Positions 48,101 to 56,680 of a stretch of 64,000 nucleotides of DNA are shown piece after piece. Every line of letters starts with the position of its first letter. Within the stretch, counting starts at the first letter, position 1. The stretch spans positions 2,790,001-2,854,000 of the forward strand of contig NC_089566.1 in assembly GCF_040115645.1 (NCBI RefSeq), given 5' to 3'. The notes beneath the pieces were generated by a model. It made no database searches. It had not been told where the DNA came from and was given only the letters and a program-made list of their open reading frames with translations. Made by a program: the position numbers and the translations under genes. Source of the stretch: Euwallacea fornicatus. Its lineage: Eukaryota; Arthropoda; Insecta; Coleoptera; Curculionidae.

Positions 48101-51100
48101 TATCTTATCAAAACTTTTTTTCCACGTATCTGCGAAAGCTAAATACTACGCGACTCCCTTCAACTTTGCAAACAGGGACAAAAGTTTGTTTATGGAGAAG
48201 CAGCGTGAATAAATTTAGAGAAGCTTTTCAGATTTGGCATAAGTTAATTTATAGGAAAACTTTCAAGAAAATATCACACATTTAACTTTGTGTTACGGAG
48301 CGATAGAGAAAGACTTTTCGAACTCAGAAATACACGACAGGATAAAGCAGTTGATAGAAGATGGAAACCAGCGACGACACACACCTATTTTAATATATGG
48401 AAATCAAGGAGCGGGAAAAACCTCCCTTATTCAAACGGTGTATCGAAACTTCGAAAACTGGTTTTCGTGCAGAACTTTAAGGATTGTAAGATATTTAACA
48501 ACGCTTCGCATTTCAAACAACCCATATCAAATATTTACAGGTCAGATTTGTAAGTACGACACCCAGATCTTCGTACAGCCTGGAATTACTGAGGATTATC
48601 TGCCAACAAATTTGCATAGCTCTAAAACTACCAGAGGGTTTTTTACCTAAAGATGCCAGTTTTGATCCGCTGTACACCAACAATTGGTTCCAGTCATTGT
48701 TACGAACCTTCGAGGAGCTCAATTTTGTCCTCGGAATATTCTTGGACGATTTACACCTGGTGAATCCCCTGGATTCGGAAATGTCAACTCTCAGTTGGTT
48801 GCCCCTCAGTCTGCCCAAAAACGTCCACATTGTGTGCACGTCGGGGGTTCATATAGAGATGATGAGACTCACCCCCGTTCAGAAGGAAAAACTCAAACAT
48901 CCCGACTGCTATATAGAAATGTCAACTGCAGGCCCGTTTGTTTGTAAGTTTACTTTATTATTATTTATTGTGCCTTTTTGTCAGATTTTAGTATCTAATT
49001 TTAACCCTGCCTAAGCGTAATGCTAACATTGCGTGGAGTAATATTTTTGAGAGGTGCCTGGGTTTTGAACAAATGTGGAAATTATACAATTTCTATTTAG
49101 AATCATTTGTTAAAGGTCTTATTTACATTTCACCTCGTGTAGGAAACCTCAGAAGGCACCAGGTTAGATAACGGGAGGCAAAAGACAAAATATGTTGTAT
49201 AATTTACAGGGGAAAATTATGAATGTATCTGAATGCATAAGCTAAATATAAGCGTTAGAATAGCGCAATAAAACCGAAGCTTACACATAGGTGTCAGTTT
49301 TCCTGGTACCTCGGCAGTCGGATAAAGATTAATTTATTGCTACAAATGCGAGAAGCGACATTTATGTATCTTTTTGATTTAAGCGGGTACTTGGGGGGCG
49401 ACATGCATAGGGAACCAAAAGTTCCGCACAAATTTAAGGAAATATTTTTTTCCTCGCGCTTTTTTTTTTTTTTAAGAACAAACTTGTCCACGGGGTTACT
49501 CATGTGGTACATGTACAGTGTGACCCATAGTCTGTAAAAATTTACAGATTGGGCGATTTAGCCCGGATTTTTTCTACTGTTATGGAGCAGCAAAACTGGC
49601 CCGGTCGACACGAAATTCAAGGCCTACTGTGACAGTTTCTAGGAGCAAAGTTTTAATAAATCACATTGGCGATTCTTTTAGAAAAAATCTGTGCACGCCA
49701 CTGGATTGGCCGCCCCCCGAAACGGGCCTGTACGGAATTTTATCGAAATGTCTTACGCAATAACGATTTCGTAGAAGAATTAAAGCTGCACCCTCAGTAT
49801 TTGTTTACATTCAAAATTTCATAGGCGGCTATGGAGAACAAGCGAAGTGTTTAACTGTCAAACAAACGCAACAAACATCAACATCGATGTCAGAACGTAT
49901 TTGTGCTCGATGCAAATTAGATTGTTAATCGTGATAATTGTGGCCGATTCGTGGTGTGTGAGTGGAAAATTGTGAATTGTAAGAGGTAAAACAGAAATTG
50001 TTCGTCTCGTTGGCGGCAGCGTGCGCTCGACAGCAGAAGCCGCGGCAGAATGCAGAATTCAACATCGGACGTCCGGAGAGACCGGTAAGTCGAAGTACTG
50101 CGCAACGCGCAAAATATTTTCGATTAATTTGATTATGAATAAATTAAATTTAACTGTTTCTTGTGATGTAATTTTCATTGTTGTTTGTTTTATTCGTTCT
50201 CGATAAGCCTAAAACCACAACTAAGTTGTTATAAACTATAAATGTTTGAAAACAAGTAAGCACCAAGTGTGCATTTTTAATACTTCCACAAAACCGTTAT
50301 TACTCAAGTCAGGGGTGGTCAATCCAGTGGCGCGCACAGATTATTCCTAAAAAATCGCTAATATGGTTTATTGAAGTTTTGCTCCTAGAAACTGTCACAG
50401 TAGGCTTTAAGTTTCACATCAACTAGGCCATTTTTGATGAAAGCGTGCGGTTTATCAAGCTCTATAATAAAAAAAACTCTGGGCTAAATCGCACAATCAA
50501 TAAACTTTTTACGAACTGACGTCAAAACAAGTGGGCCACACTGTATGTACTTTTTCAATTTTTTTTATGGAACCCCATGTATATATTTCGTGCAACATAT
50601 CCGTATACCGACAACAACAACAATGCAATCGACGGATTGAATGAGGGGGCAATTAGAGTGGACCGCTGCATCGCCCGACTCCACGCCGATGGACTTTTTT
50701 TTATAAGGTTATCTGAAACGTAGAGTACATTTAAATAAACCCAACAATACAGAGAAGTTAGAAATAAAATGGCATAAGAAGTCCAATAAATGCTTCTTGA
50801 AATGCTAAAAAAAACTTCTTGAGGAATTTGAATTGCGGATTTCTCTCTGTCAAGAAGTCAACGGGGCACAATGCGAAAAATTAATACATTAGATTATCGT
50901 AATTTATATCGTAACTGTTTTGGTAATAATTGTTCGAAATTTAACGTAAAGATGGTTTTTAATTGAGTGTCATGGGCTGGGCGAGGGTAAAATGTACCCT
51001 TTCTGGTACGCCTCTGGTAGCATGCTATCGGGTATGCCAGAACTCGCTATCCTGATTTGGCGGCATCAAAATTGCCCACAAACGCCTTTGTCGGCAATGG

Positions 51101-53562
51101 ATTTCTAGTCCATGTGATTACGATAAGGCAGGGATAAGTGCCGATTTTTCTTTGGCGCACTGCTATCTTAAGTTATTGTTGGTATTAGAATTAGCTAGTT
51201 GTGTGGTTTTGCGTTAGCAGGTGAATCCAGGACAGGGTACGCCTATGTCTATCAAATCATATGTTAGTATTTAAGATTGGAAAAATGTAAAATCGCTCTC
51301 TTCTTTCTGCTGCTGGTCTCCAACACAGAAGTTGTACGTGTTAAAGATACGTTATAAAATATATTTTTACCGTAGAGAAAGAAGCAGCATATAATTAATT
51401 CCAAAAATTACCTAAGTAATTTTACAATAATAATAATTCCATCGTTATTTCTACTTTTTGCGTTTCCTTTTCGAAAGCGAGACGAAATAGGTATGTCACC
51501 TGAAACATGTTCAAAATTTCTGAAGGAACTCAAAAACGCTAAAATATACAGTGGGGTCCCGTGAGAAAATAACGAAAAGGTACGTTTACTTACTACATGG
51601 GTAACCTTGTATACGTGTTCGTCACGTCAAAAAGTGCGCAGTTAAAAACGATTTTCGACGTGCTCCGGCACATCCGCGAAAAATATTTCCTTAAATGTTT
51701 AACGAATTTTATACATGACTTTTGATCTTCTACGTGTGACGGTTCAGCAAAAGCGCAAAGATCCCTTATGCAGCACTATTATTCTCGTACGTCAAATCAA
51801 TATGCTAACGCACAGGGTGTCCATTTTTCGTTGTCGAAGTAAAAAATTGCAGTTATTATTGAAGTTGAAGAAAAACGGTTTTCGTAATATCGTACTCGAA
51901 CTTGGAGAAACGAAAGACGACCGTGGCAGGAAAGTCATGGATATGTTCGTTGCGTATAACATTCTGTCGGAGGAAGATTTGGTTCCACATTAATACAGAC
52001 ATATCTACTAATTCTGATAATACGTTTTGCAGTTTGTCAAAATGGCAAGTCGAAGTGTATGCGAAGTATTGCTCGAATTGCGCGAAACTCAAGTTGATGG
52101 TGGTAATAAAATTGTAACCAACTTTCTTTGGTAGATAGAGCGGTTTTTTGAAAATTCTTCATTTTGAGACAGCTCCTATATTTCGATTATCTAACAAGAT
52201 AGTAGAAAAAGTTAAAATAGATATTTATGGGCGCTTCCCTGTAGAATGCAGTGCCGTATCTAGATTTATTGTCTTGGCTACGGGCTTCCAGAAGTAGCAG
52301 GATGTGCTCGCGTGTTAGAATATATATGTTGCATTTGAACTTTATTTAAACAGGCCCTATTTTTACTTATATTTGGGTTTTCTGTATTATGTAATCTTTC
52401 TATAGCCATAGGTATCCTCAAAAGAGTCAGCCAAAAACTATAACGTTTCAAAGGCTGAAATCAATTTTGATCAATTCTTAAACAACATTAAAATTGTTTT
52501 TACGATGTCAGGTTTTTTCCACAAAACAAAAATACAACCTTTAAAAATACGTGAAACTTGTCATTTTTCCTATACGGATTTTGTCAACTACCAAAGACGA
52601 ACCCTCTGTTGTGCCAGGTTTGATCGTGCCTTACAATAGGAAAAAATTGGTAGGAAAACAAATTCCAAATAAATAGTTTATTGCTGGAAAATCCCATACA
52701 ATACAATAAGTAAACAAAGTGCTGAGTTATATTTGTTCTCCAAGCGAATCCCTTTTTGCCTCAAAACGCTTTCAAATTTCACAAATTTCAATTCAAAAAG
52801 TTGAATGAAATGAATTTTTTTTTATTCGGAGGCGTTTTGACCCAAAGTGGCTCTAATCAGAAAATTTAAAAAAATTGCTAAATGATAGTCCGTCTTGAGT
52901 ATTATGGCCTCCATGTAAAAGTTTTTCAAATCGGATAATTTGTATAGGCTCAAATTTTTGTTTTATTTCCCGTGTTAAGCTCCTCTGTCCAGGGTTTATC
53001 TCAACACCCGGTATGGGATATCCTTATAAGAATCCGTTTTTACTTATTAAATATCTTGTTGGATTGACCAAGTACAAGGAGCGTCTTAAAATGAAACATT
53101 TTGAAAAACTCCCTTCATTTACAAAACCAAGATGGCTCCCCACTGCCTTTTCAACGTCAACTATCGTCTTTTTTCGCAAATCGATCAACGTACTGCGAAA
53201 ACGGCTTCTCTCTAACTTAATTTATCATTGAGTTTTCCTCAATTTTCACTGAAAAATAGATATTCTCTCCAATCCTGCTCAAATTCACCTCCAACCGTTT
53301 TTTTTTTTTCATTTTTTTTGTTTCAAATAGATCTCACGTTTGGTTCCAGGTTTGGTAGAAGGAGTACTCGACCAGTTGGAAGAAATATATTGTAGGGCGG
53401 CCATATCCAGATTGGCGTCACTTATCACGTGTTCAGAGTACGGTCTGACCGAAACCGAAATCCTGGAAATATTGATGCCCACGTCGGACTGCGAAGCCAT
53501 CATTTCCATAAAGGATGCCAACTTTAATTTTTCCTCTTTATGCTCTGTCAAACGGAAACTAG
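30083..53562 (+). CDS. NACHT/WD-repeat-type STAND NTPase gene (NWD1/QUI-1-like), partial, ten exons located
   Basis: Multi-exon gene read by joining GT-AG bounded segments whose phases agree: phase 0, 0, 2, 1, 0, 2, 0, 0, then 1 at the ends of exons 1-9. The protein begins in a DUF4062-like domain (FANERR, VELVDMHFG, GDKCGPLIVP), passes through a helical linker, and enters a NACHT domain with Walker A GNQGAGKT (48399-48422) and Walker B LGIFLDD (48730-48750). In the NWD family this layout precedes WD40 repeats, and the proteins are cytosolic STAND ATPases thought to act as signalling switches or scaffolds; function here is inferred by family only. The first exon, a piece between exons 9 and 10, and all WD40 exons were not found. 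The introns carry most of the mobile elements in 30-53 kb. Alternatives are a TEP1- or NPHP3-like protein, but the DUF4062 match is closest to NWD. Confidence 0.85.
31633..31791 (+). CDS. Short ORF of 52 residues in NACHT intron 1, uncertain
   Basis: An ATG-to-TAG reading frame with a GC-rich, coding-like core (NEECAGVDLMVGLVEGDAVE followed by an arginine/histidine tail). It lies between exons 1 and 2, has no clear splice sites and I do not recognise it. It could be a relic of a mobile element, an unlinked exon or chance. Confidence 0.2.
   Translation: MFTLTFNISYLNNIPELSNEECAGVDLMVGLVEGDAVEAALRGAHIEHSRWL
32297..32419 (+). CDS. NACHT gene exon 2 (DUF4062 core)
   Basis: Preceded by TTTTAG and followed by GTAAGT. 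It holds exactly 41 codons in phase 0/0 and begins VELVDMHFG, the counterpart of the VVDxRWG strand of NWD proteins, then HLHEIRSCHKISRGCFFL, the counterpart of the helix and strand before the GDxYG loop. It is shorter than 60 codons and so is easily missed by an ORF scan. The phase joins cleanly to exon 1 and exon 3. Confidence 0.85.
32481..32647 (+). CDS. NACHT gene exon 3 (GDKCGP loop of DUF4062)
   Basis: Acceptor TTTGTTTCAG ends at 32480 and donor GTAAGT starts at 32648; intron 2 is only 61 bases. The segment encodes NLVGDKCGPLIVPERFDED followed by a helical stretch ending LLRDI plus two bases of a lysine codon. This matches the GDQYGPCLIPSRID segment of NWD1-type proteins in order and spacing. 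The exon ends in phase 2. Confidence 0.88.
33776..34422. mobile_element. MITE of about 650 bases
   Basis: The left end (TACAGGTTGCCCCTAAAAGG) and the inverse right end (TACAGGGTGTCTCCAAAAGG) start arms of about 130 bases that continue with CTTTACAACGCTCTxCC, GATCxxA and GCCTxAGTCCxAxAATTGAC. There is no coding capacity. It lies in NACHT intron 3. Confidence 0.65.
34430..36055. other. Unassigned intron 3 sequence
   Basis: CGCACAGGGTGTCTAAAC at 35291 and CCTGGATACAGGGCGG at 36228 are element-end-like. No protein of recognised family. Confidence 0.4.
36056..36160. repeat. Repeat shared with 52.5 kb
   Basis: TGTCAGGTTTTTTCCACATAACAAAAATACAC, then an ACTTGTxATTTTxC block and CACGGATT-GTC and CCAACGCAAACCCTGTA, parallels 52507-52612 in the same orientation. 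It ends in CCCTGTACATA, a terminus-like sequence. Confidence 0.6.
37240..37262. repeat. TA dinucleotide run
   Basis: Alternating TA of about 22 bases inside the minus-strand transposase of the 36.6-38.06 kb pair. It breaks the reading frame and accounts for the IYIYIY run seen there. Confidence 0.85.
37503..37604. mobile_element. Small inverted-end insertion inside the transposase pair
   Basis: The end TACAAGGTGTTTCAATTTGGAGTGTT at 37503 is matched in inverted form by AACACTCCAAATTGCAACGCCCTGTACA ending at about 37604. The roughly 100-base span looks like two adjoining element ends or a very short MITE. Confidence 0.45.
38434..38582 (+). CDS. NACHT gene exon 4 (helical linker)
   Basis: Acceptor TTTCTAG ends at 38433 and donor GTAAGT starts at 38583. 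The single leading base completes the lysine codon from exon 3, giving K-DISTEEWKTQC, then an amphipathic helix (ATKKKLESLLESMVEQQY) ending in the first base of a glycine codon. In the NWD family the matching region holds EQWQxY-type helices between DUF4062 and NACHT. Confidence 0.78.
38600..40200. other. Unassigned intron 4 sequence with CpG-dense patch
   Basis: The stretch 39890-40130 is unusually CpG-rich with a 78-residue ORF and an opposing 99-residue ORF, neither of known family. It directly precedes the satellite. Confidence 0.35.
40210..41060. repeat. Degenerate tandem satellite, unit about 155 bases
   Basis: The landmark (GCGAATSTGACG... TCCAGTG) recurs near 40228, 40396, 40554, 40709, 40865 and 41018, giving a period of about 153-163 bases over five to six units. 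Other shared marks are GCGTGACRGGACGCGTCACTGTCATA-like blocks and GAAACTACYCYCTCTC. Units are diverged from one another. It lies in the 3.8-kb intron 4 of the NACHT gene. Confidence 0.75.
41358..41826. mobile_element. MITE of about 470 bases, TACAGGGTTCGCC ends
   Basis: Both ends read TACAGGGTTCGCCATTA as inverted repeats. The flanking bases are ATA on the left and TAT on the right, consistent with a TA duplication. The interior carries no ORF of known type. It lies in NACHT intron 4. Confidence 0.65.
42410..42498 (+). CDS. NACHT gene exon 5 (linker)
   Basis: A strong polypyrimidine tract and CAG end at 42409, and GTAATT follows 42498. The exon completes the split glycine codon (phase 1) and encodes LAPGTAHHVVSVIREYHDED followed by a helix ending FYR in phase 0. 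It is only 89 bases long. Its place corresponds to the VFLREIxDL segment of NWD1. Confidence 0.78.
42557..42669 (+). CDS. NACHT gene exon 6 (linker helix)
   Basis: Acceptor TTTTGCAG ends at 42556 and donor GTAGGT starts at 42670. It encodes DKMHQYSDSLKTYC followed by a basic helix (RSHIRNTIPEEN) and ends with CA, which with the next exon makes histidine. Without this exon the frames of exons 5 and 7 do not match; with it they do, which is good evidence that it is real. It corresponds to the LLSSLKSHI segment of NWD1. Confidence 0.82.
42725..42881 (+). CDS. NACHT gene exon 7 (VPW motif)
   Basis: Acceptor CATTTCAG ends at 42724 and donor GTAAGT starts at 42882. The product reads HVPWKGGELSHDKAEHEAYL then a long charged helix ending KKIVE, like the RLPWSRD-LVNP...HACYLKEL block just upstream of NACHT in NWD1. 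The following intron is 5.4 kb and contains two decayed transposons. Confidence 0.85.
42882..44160. other. Unassigned intron 7 sequence
   Basis: No exon or element identified. A T-run near 43850-43870 is the only simple repeat. Confidence 0.4.
44160..44810 (-). pseudogene. Mariner transposase, internally deleted
   Basis: Minus strand, 3' to 5' along the plus coordinates: an N-terminal part near 44810-44600 (MESVFWDARGIIFIDYLPKG, NGEYYENLLQ), then after a deletion the C-terminal block (RPPYPPDLALSDYF, EKVFANDEEAEFEVN). The SPDLAPSDYxLFPxLKxxL and GIIFIDYLPKGKTINGEYY blocks belong to mariner (DD34D). The 61-62 kb + strand copy is of the same group. Frameshifted and dead. Confidence 0.65.
45228..45725 (+). 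pseudogene. DD41D-type transposase, C-terminal half
   Basis: The frame from 45228 carries YLELLQHDIIPALAGLYP, WFQQDGAPLHYSQPVGNYLN, EEIGRRGPIE, a stop (TGA at 45429), then RSADLFPLDFFFQDYLISKV and a charged tail. The catalytic positions are GAC at 45336-45338 and GAT at 45462-45464; 41 residues lie between. It is one of the better preserved copies of this group, with a single in-frame stop in the visible part. It lies in intron 7. Confidence 0.72.
45726..48250. other. Unassigned intron 7 sequence
   Basis: AT-rich with no family likeness. Small ORFs (60-80 residues) are unsupported. Confidence 0.4.
48255..48485 (+). CDS. NACHT gene exon 8 (Walker A)
   Basis: Acceptor TTTATAG ends at 48254; the exon begins ENFQENITHLTLCYG in phase 0 and ends at 48485 before GTAAGA. 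It carries HTPILIYGNQGAGKTSLIQT, a full P-loop with GKT at 48414-48422, then a helix and the strand CRTLRI. An ATP-binding role follows from this motif. The frame stays open into the next short intron and on to 48650, which would mislead a single-exon reading. Confidence 0.9.
48486..48540 (+). other. 55-base intron inside the NACHT domain
   Basis: Begins GTAAGA and ends TTTACAG. Removing it joins the strand TLRI to VRFVSTTPRSS, which restores the canonical NACHT second strand (RFLGTTPxS). At 55 bases it is not a multiple of three, so retention would shift the frame and stop at about 48650, giving a protein cut just after Walker A. Confidence 0.8.
48541..48943 (+). CDS. NACHT gene exon 9 (Walker B)
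   Basis: The largest exon found. It encodes VRFVSTTPRSSYSLELLRII, QQICIALKLPEGFLP, then FVLGIFLDDLHLV (Walker B at 48730-48750), LSWLPLSLPKNVHIVCTS (sensor strand) and a tail ending DCYIEMSTAGPFV. The order matches a NACHT domain closely. It ends in phase 1 before GTAAGT. The expected next segment, a helical arm of about 90 residues, was not located in the following 4.4 kb. Confidence 0.88.
49516..50543. mobile_element. Long-TIR element with TA target duplication
   Basis: The ends CAGTGTGACCCA (49516) and TGGGCCACACTG (ending 50543) are inverted, and each is flanked by TA. The arms (49516-49709 and 50320-50543) share GACAGTTTCTAGGAGCAAAG/CTTTGCTCCTAGAAACTGTC-type blocks and CCACTGGATTGG. The interior has no recognised ORF. 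The TA duplication fits the Tc1/mariner superfamily acting on a non-autonomous element. It lies in the intron after exon 9. Confidence 0.75.
50550..51720 (+). mobile_element. Decayed transposon, copy B (pair of 5.61-6.96 kb)
   Basis: Direct-orientation relative of the 5.6 kb copy. Shared landmarks are GGAACCCCATGTA (50571), the CGACGGATTGAATGAGGGGG block, an AAATAAACCCAA segment, the CAAGAAGTCAACGGGGCAC block (50852) and a downstream segment with CACCTGAAACATGTTC (51498). The transposase reading frame is broken. It sits in the intron after exon 9. Confidence 0.55.
51721..52500. other. Unassigned; a possible exon could not be confirmed
   Basis: A CGCACAGGGTGTCC motif lies at 51812. Coding-like segments at 51840-51990 and 52033-52130 have splice-like borders, but neither resembles the expected NACHT arm and phases do not fit exon 9. 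Confidence 0.35.
52500..52612. repeat. Repeat shared with 36.1 kb
   Basis: TGTCAGGTTTTTTCCACAAAACAAAAATACAA, GTGAAACTTGTCATTTTTCC, ACGGATTTTGTC and CCAAAGACGAACCCTC mirror the 36.06 kb copy. Probably one end of an unidentified element. Confidence 0.6.
52613..53330. other. Unassigned intron sequence before exon 10
   Basis: TGTCCAGGGTTTATCTC at 52986 may be an element end. A long T-rich tract leads into the exon 10 acceptor. Confidence 0.4.
53331..53562 (+). CDS. NACHT gene exon 10 (winged-helix region)
   Basis: A long T-rich tract and CAAATAG end at 53330, and GTAACT starts at 53563. In phase 0 it reads ISRLVPGLVEGVLDQLEEIY, then a helix with SRLASLITCSEYGLTETEIL and a final LCSVKRKLG. The block GLTETEIL is the counterpart of the HGLSEAELxDVL signature after NACHT in NWD proteins. 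An alternative acceptor at 53348-53349 would make it phase-compatible with exon 9 directly, but that would drop about 90 residues. It ends in phase 1. Confidence 0.75.
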
Positions 53563-56150
53563 GTAACTACTCCACATTTCTCTGTACCATCTCTCCGGGA
53601 TTAATTTAATGAACAGATGAAACGTATTGAATTGCCGGAATGTTAGGCGATCGAAAAACTATAAATATTTTGATCCCTGAGTTGAAATTATTGCGTAAAT
53701 GCAGTCGAAATGGGGTTTATTTGGAAACTCTGAGTTTTGCTAGACTGCAAAATTCAAATTGTTCGGTATCATTATAATTGTCCTTTAAACTCCTCACAAA
53801 TCCATAGAGGTGTGCAGGTTCGCAATTCAGACCTAATATATAGAAGTGAATGGTAATCGGTATTACGTTTAATTATTTCAATGGTCCGGGATGAACGGAC
53901 ATATGGGTTAGACATTTAATCGATATTAATCATGGGATATAACACTGCAAGAAGGGTTACGCCAATAACGCAAATCTGTCCTAATTCTTTTGATGTCTAT
54001 TGAATTTATTCAGGTACGGTGGATAATAACCCCAATCAAGTTTTTATTATGTTCATCGTTTCAGGGAAATTTGCTTCAGGCCCTTTCCGGTAGAATAATT
54101 TCTTCTGTTTTGACTTGGATTTTTTCCAAGTAGATCATTAACAATACGTTTGCCGATGCTAATATGGCAAGTGGTTTCAAGAAGTTGAAAGAACATGTAT
54201 TACATATTAAAGTTCCTTGCGTGCAAGCGGTTATTTAATACCTCAGTACAGGTAACGAAACTCATTATAGGCCCCTGCAAATTACCCGTTAAATTGTTAC
54301 TATTTATGAGGGTCAAATTATTAATGCTTTGTTAATTTTAACCTGAAGCAATTTCCATTTTGGCCAACACCTAAACTTGGCTTCGAACACTTTTAAAATC
54401 GATTTCTGTGGAAATTAGTTGATGGCTAAAGTTGACAGGACATTAATAATTTGGTCTTAAATGTGGTAAATTTAAACAACCCTTCATGGGCGATTTATAT
54501 GTGGCTACCGAAAATATCGACGAATATTTCGACCAACTCGAAAACTTGTCAGATGATTAATGCAACGGGATTGGACCCTTTTCTGTTTTTATTAATACTA
54601 CACATATCGAAGTTTTAGATGTATGATTTGTGCCATTCAAAAATTGAATGGGGTTCAATAATATGTAAATGTCCGTATACACTGGCACCACTAAAATAAC
54701 CAGGGTGCGAACCAGTGTTTTTCTTCACAAATTAATTCCGGGCACAACAGTCTCGAGTTCCTCGATATGTCCTAAGGGTCGCAAGACCAAGCCATGATTT
54801 AGTCGACCATCGACATTTTCTCGAATTTATGTGCGGTCCTTTCCATTTTACAACGCCGCGTCCCCATCCTTAAAGACATCATGATGAGACAATTAGAGTG
54901 ACGATCCTCTGGACATCTGGTGTCCGGATGCGACCAAGCGGGGGCGAGAAATCCAGAAAACCCAGGTAGTAGTTAAGTTAGTTGGTGAAAGGAAGAGGCT
55001 GACCCGGGCAGTCCCAAAACCACGAACTGAGATGAGACGGGCCTCGGTCCGCTCGCTCTTCCCCCCTTTGTTCTTCCATTTTAGTTGATAAACGCACACT
55101 TACGGCTTTTATTCCTTGAATGGTGATTGCTTTAGCAAATATAACCACCGCCACACATCTACTCTGGTATGGGAAGTTGATACCCCATTGATAAAAATAA
55201 AAAGGATACGAGGAACATTTGACTTTTCCTGCGAATGTAAAATTTTTTTTATAACTTGAAAATTATCTTAAGCACTTTTCTTCGTACGACTCTCCCGTTT
55301 GTTATTAACTTTCGCCTAATTCCGTTTAAAGAAATATATGCATTGGGCGTTATGAAGACGTCCCGTATGAAAATGCAGTTTGAAGAAATCAACTCGCGAT
55401 ATATTCTGCTTAAAATTGTAGAAAAGTTATGCCATAATAAATTTTATTGGCGGTGGGTGTAAAAACTGGAATCTTTTTACCTTTTGCATGGCACGAATAT
55501 AAACTTCCAAAAGACGTAACTATTTTATGTTGCAGTTTCTCTTTGTTCATTGCAAAAGTACCCCCTATAAAGGACAATAATATTGCCTGCTTAATTTAAC
55601 GACAAATTATAAAAGCACTCGTTATTAGTAATTAACGAGATGTTTTATGATTGTTAGACACAAACTACAGTGGATTCAAAATGCTCAAAGTTGATTATTT
55701 GAGATAATTGTCCTTTATACCGTACGCTCGAGGCGGACTGCTCTTTTTCTCTTTAAATTTATTTGGGAGCGACACACCAGAAACGAGCAGGAGTCATTTG
55801 AGCTGTGGAACTACGCACTACTAGCCCCGACAACTATACAATAAATCCCAGCGGACTAGGCATATGAAGGAGTGTCCGTTTCTGCGCATCTCGATTCATA
55901 GTATACAAAATCCGAACAAAACGCGATGGAGCCCATTTGCGGTACTGCTCGCTTCGTGCGAGGGCCAGGCGGAGCTCCGCAACGTTGCCGGCTCGCTTAA
56001 TCGTTATTTAAACTCCGCCATCGAAATTATTTCAAATAATTTCTCTCCTCAAAGTTAAATAAGAAAATAAACGCAGCTCTTAGACGTAAGCGTAAGATTC
56101 GAGAAATAAAAAAAAAAAAAAACAATGGACATTTATTGCTAATGGAAATT
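53563..56150. other. Unassigned, possible further NACHT introns
   Basis: The gene must continue after exon 10 (phase 1), yet no WD40-type exon was recognised here. Confidence 0.35.
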
Positions 56151-56680
56151 AAAACAAAACCCAAAATTAAATTAAACGTTCAAACCAGCCCCCCTCTTGT
56201 GCAGAACGGTAACCGAGCCGATCGTAAAAAGCCTGCCGCACTCTTGCAAGTGTTTCTGGATTAATAGCTTGCATGCAATTTCGAATTTCGATTCGCAGCC
56301 CATCCAAATTATTAGCGCCATCGCCCTCAAATCTATAAATAGTAGATTTGACGTGACCCCACGAGAAAAAAATCTGCAGGAGTTAAATCGGGGGATCTTG
56401 CTGGCCATACAATGGTTCCCCGTCCGCTTATCACTCTGTTTGGGAAATGTCTCTCAAGACATGCTCGAACGGGAGCGGTATTGTGGGCAGGACAACCATA
56501 TTGCTGAAACCAGACATCCCCTCAATTAATTCCTAATTGTTGGATTGCTGGAATAATTTGTGCCTGGAGCAAGTCAAGGCGTTGCAACCCATTCAAAGTA
56601 CCCTCAATGAAAAACGGACCAATTGTGTGGTCACCTAAAGTCAAATGTTCTTACAGTGGATTTGACTTTTACTAAGGGTT
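56150..56680 (-). pseudogene. DD41D-type transposase, C-terminal half
   Basis: Minus strand from about 56660: GPFFIEGTLNGLQRLDLLQA, then FQQYGCPAHNTAPVRACLER, GRGTIVWPARSPDLTPADFF and a tail ending near 56172. The aspartate of QQDG is tyrosine here, and one stop and a frameshift occur. The spacing from that site to PADF is 41 residues. Probably a relic. Confidence 0.72.

Noticed and set aside
52033..52130. Exon candidate after TTTTGCAG
   Set aside because: The possible products (FVKMASRSVCEV or LSKWQVEVYAK) resemble neither the NACHT arm nor each other's context, and the phase does not fit exon 9.
48944..53349. Direct splice from exon 9 to the acceptor at 53348-53349
   Set aside because: It is phase-compatible but would drop about 90 residues of the conserved NACHT arm. 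The acceptor at 53330 has a much better pyrimidine tract. Kept as an alternative only.
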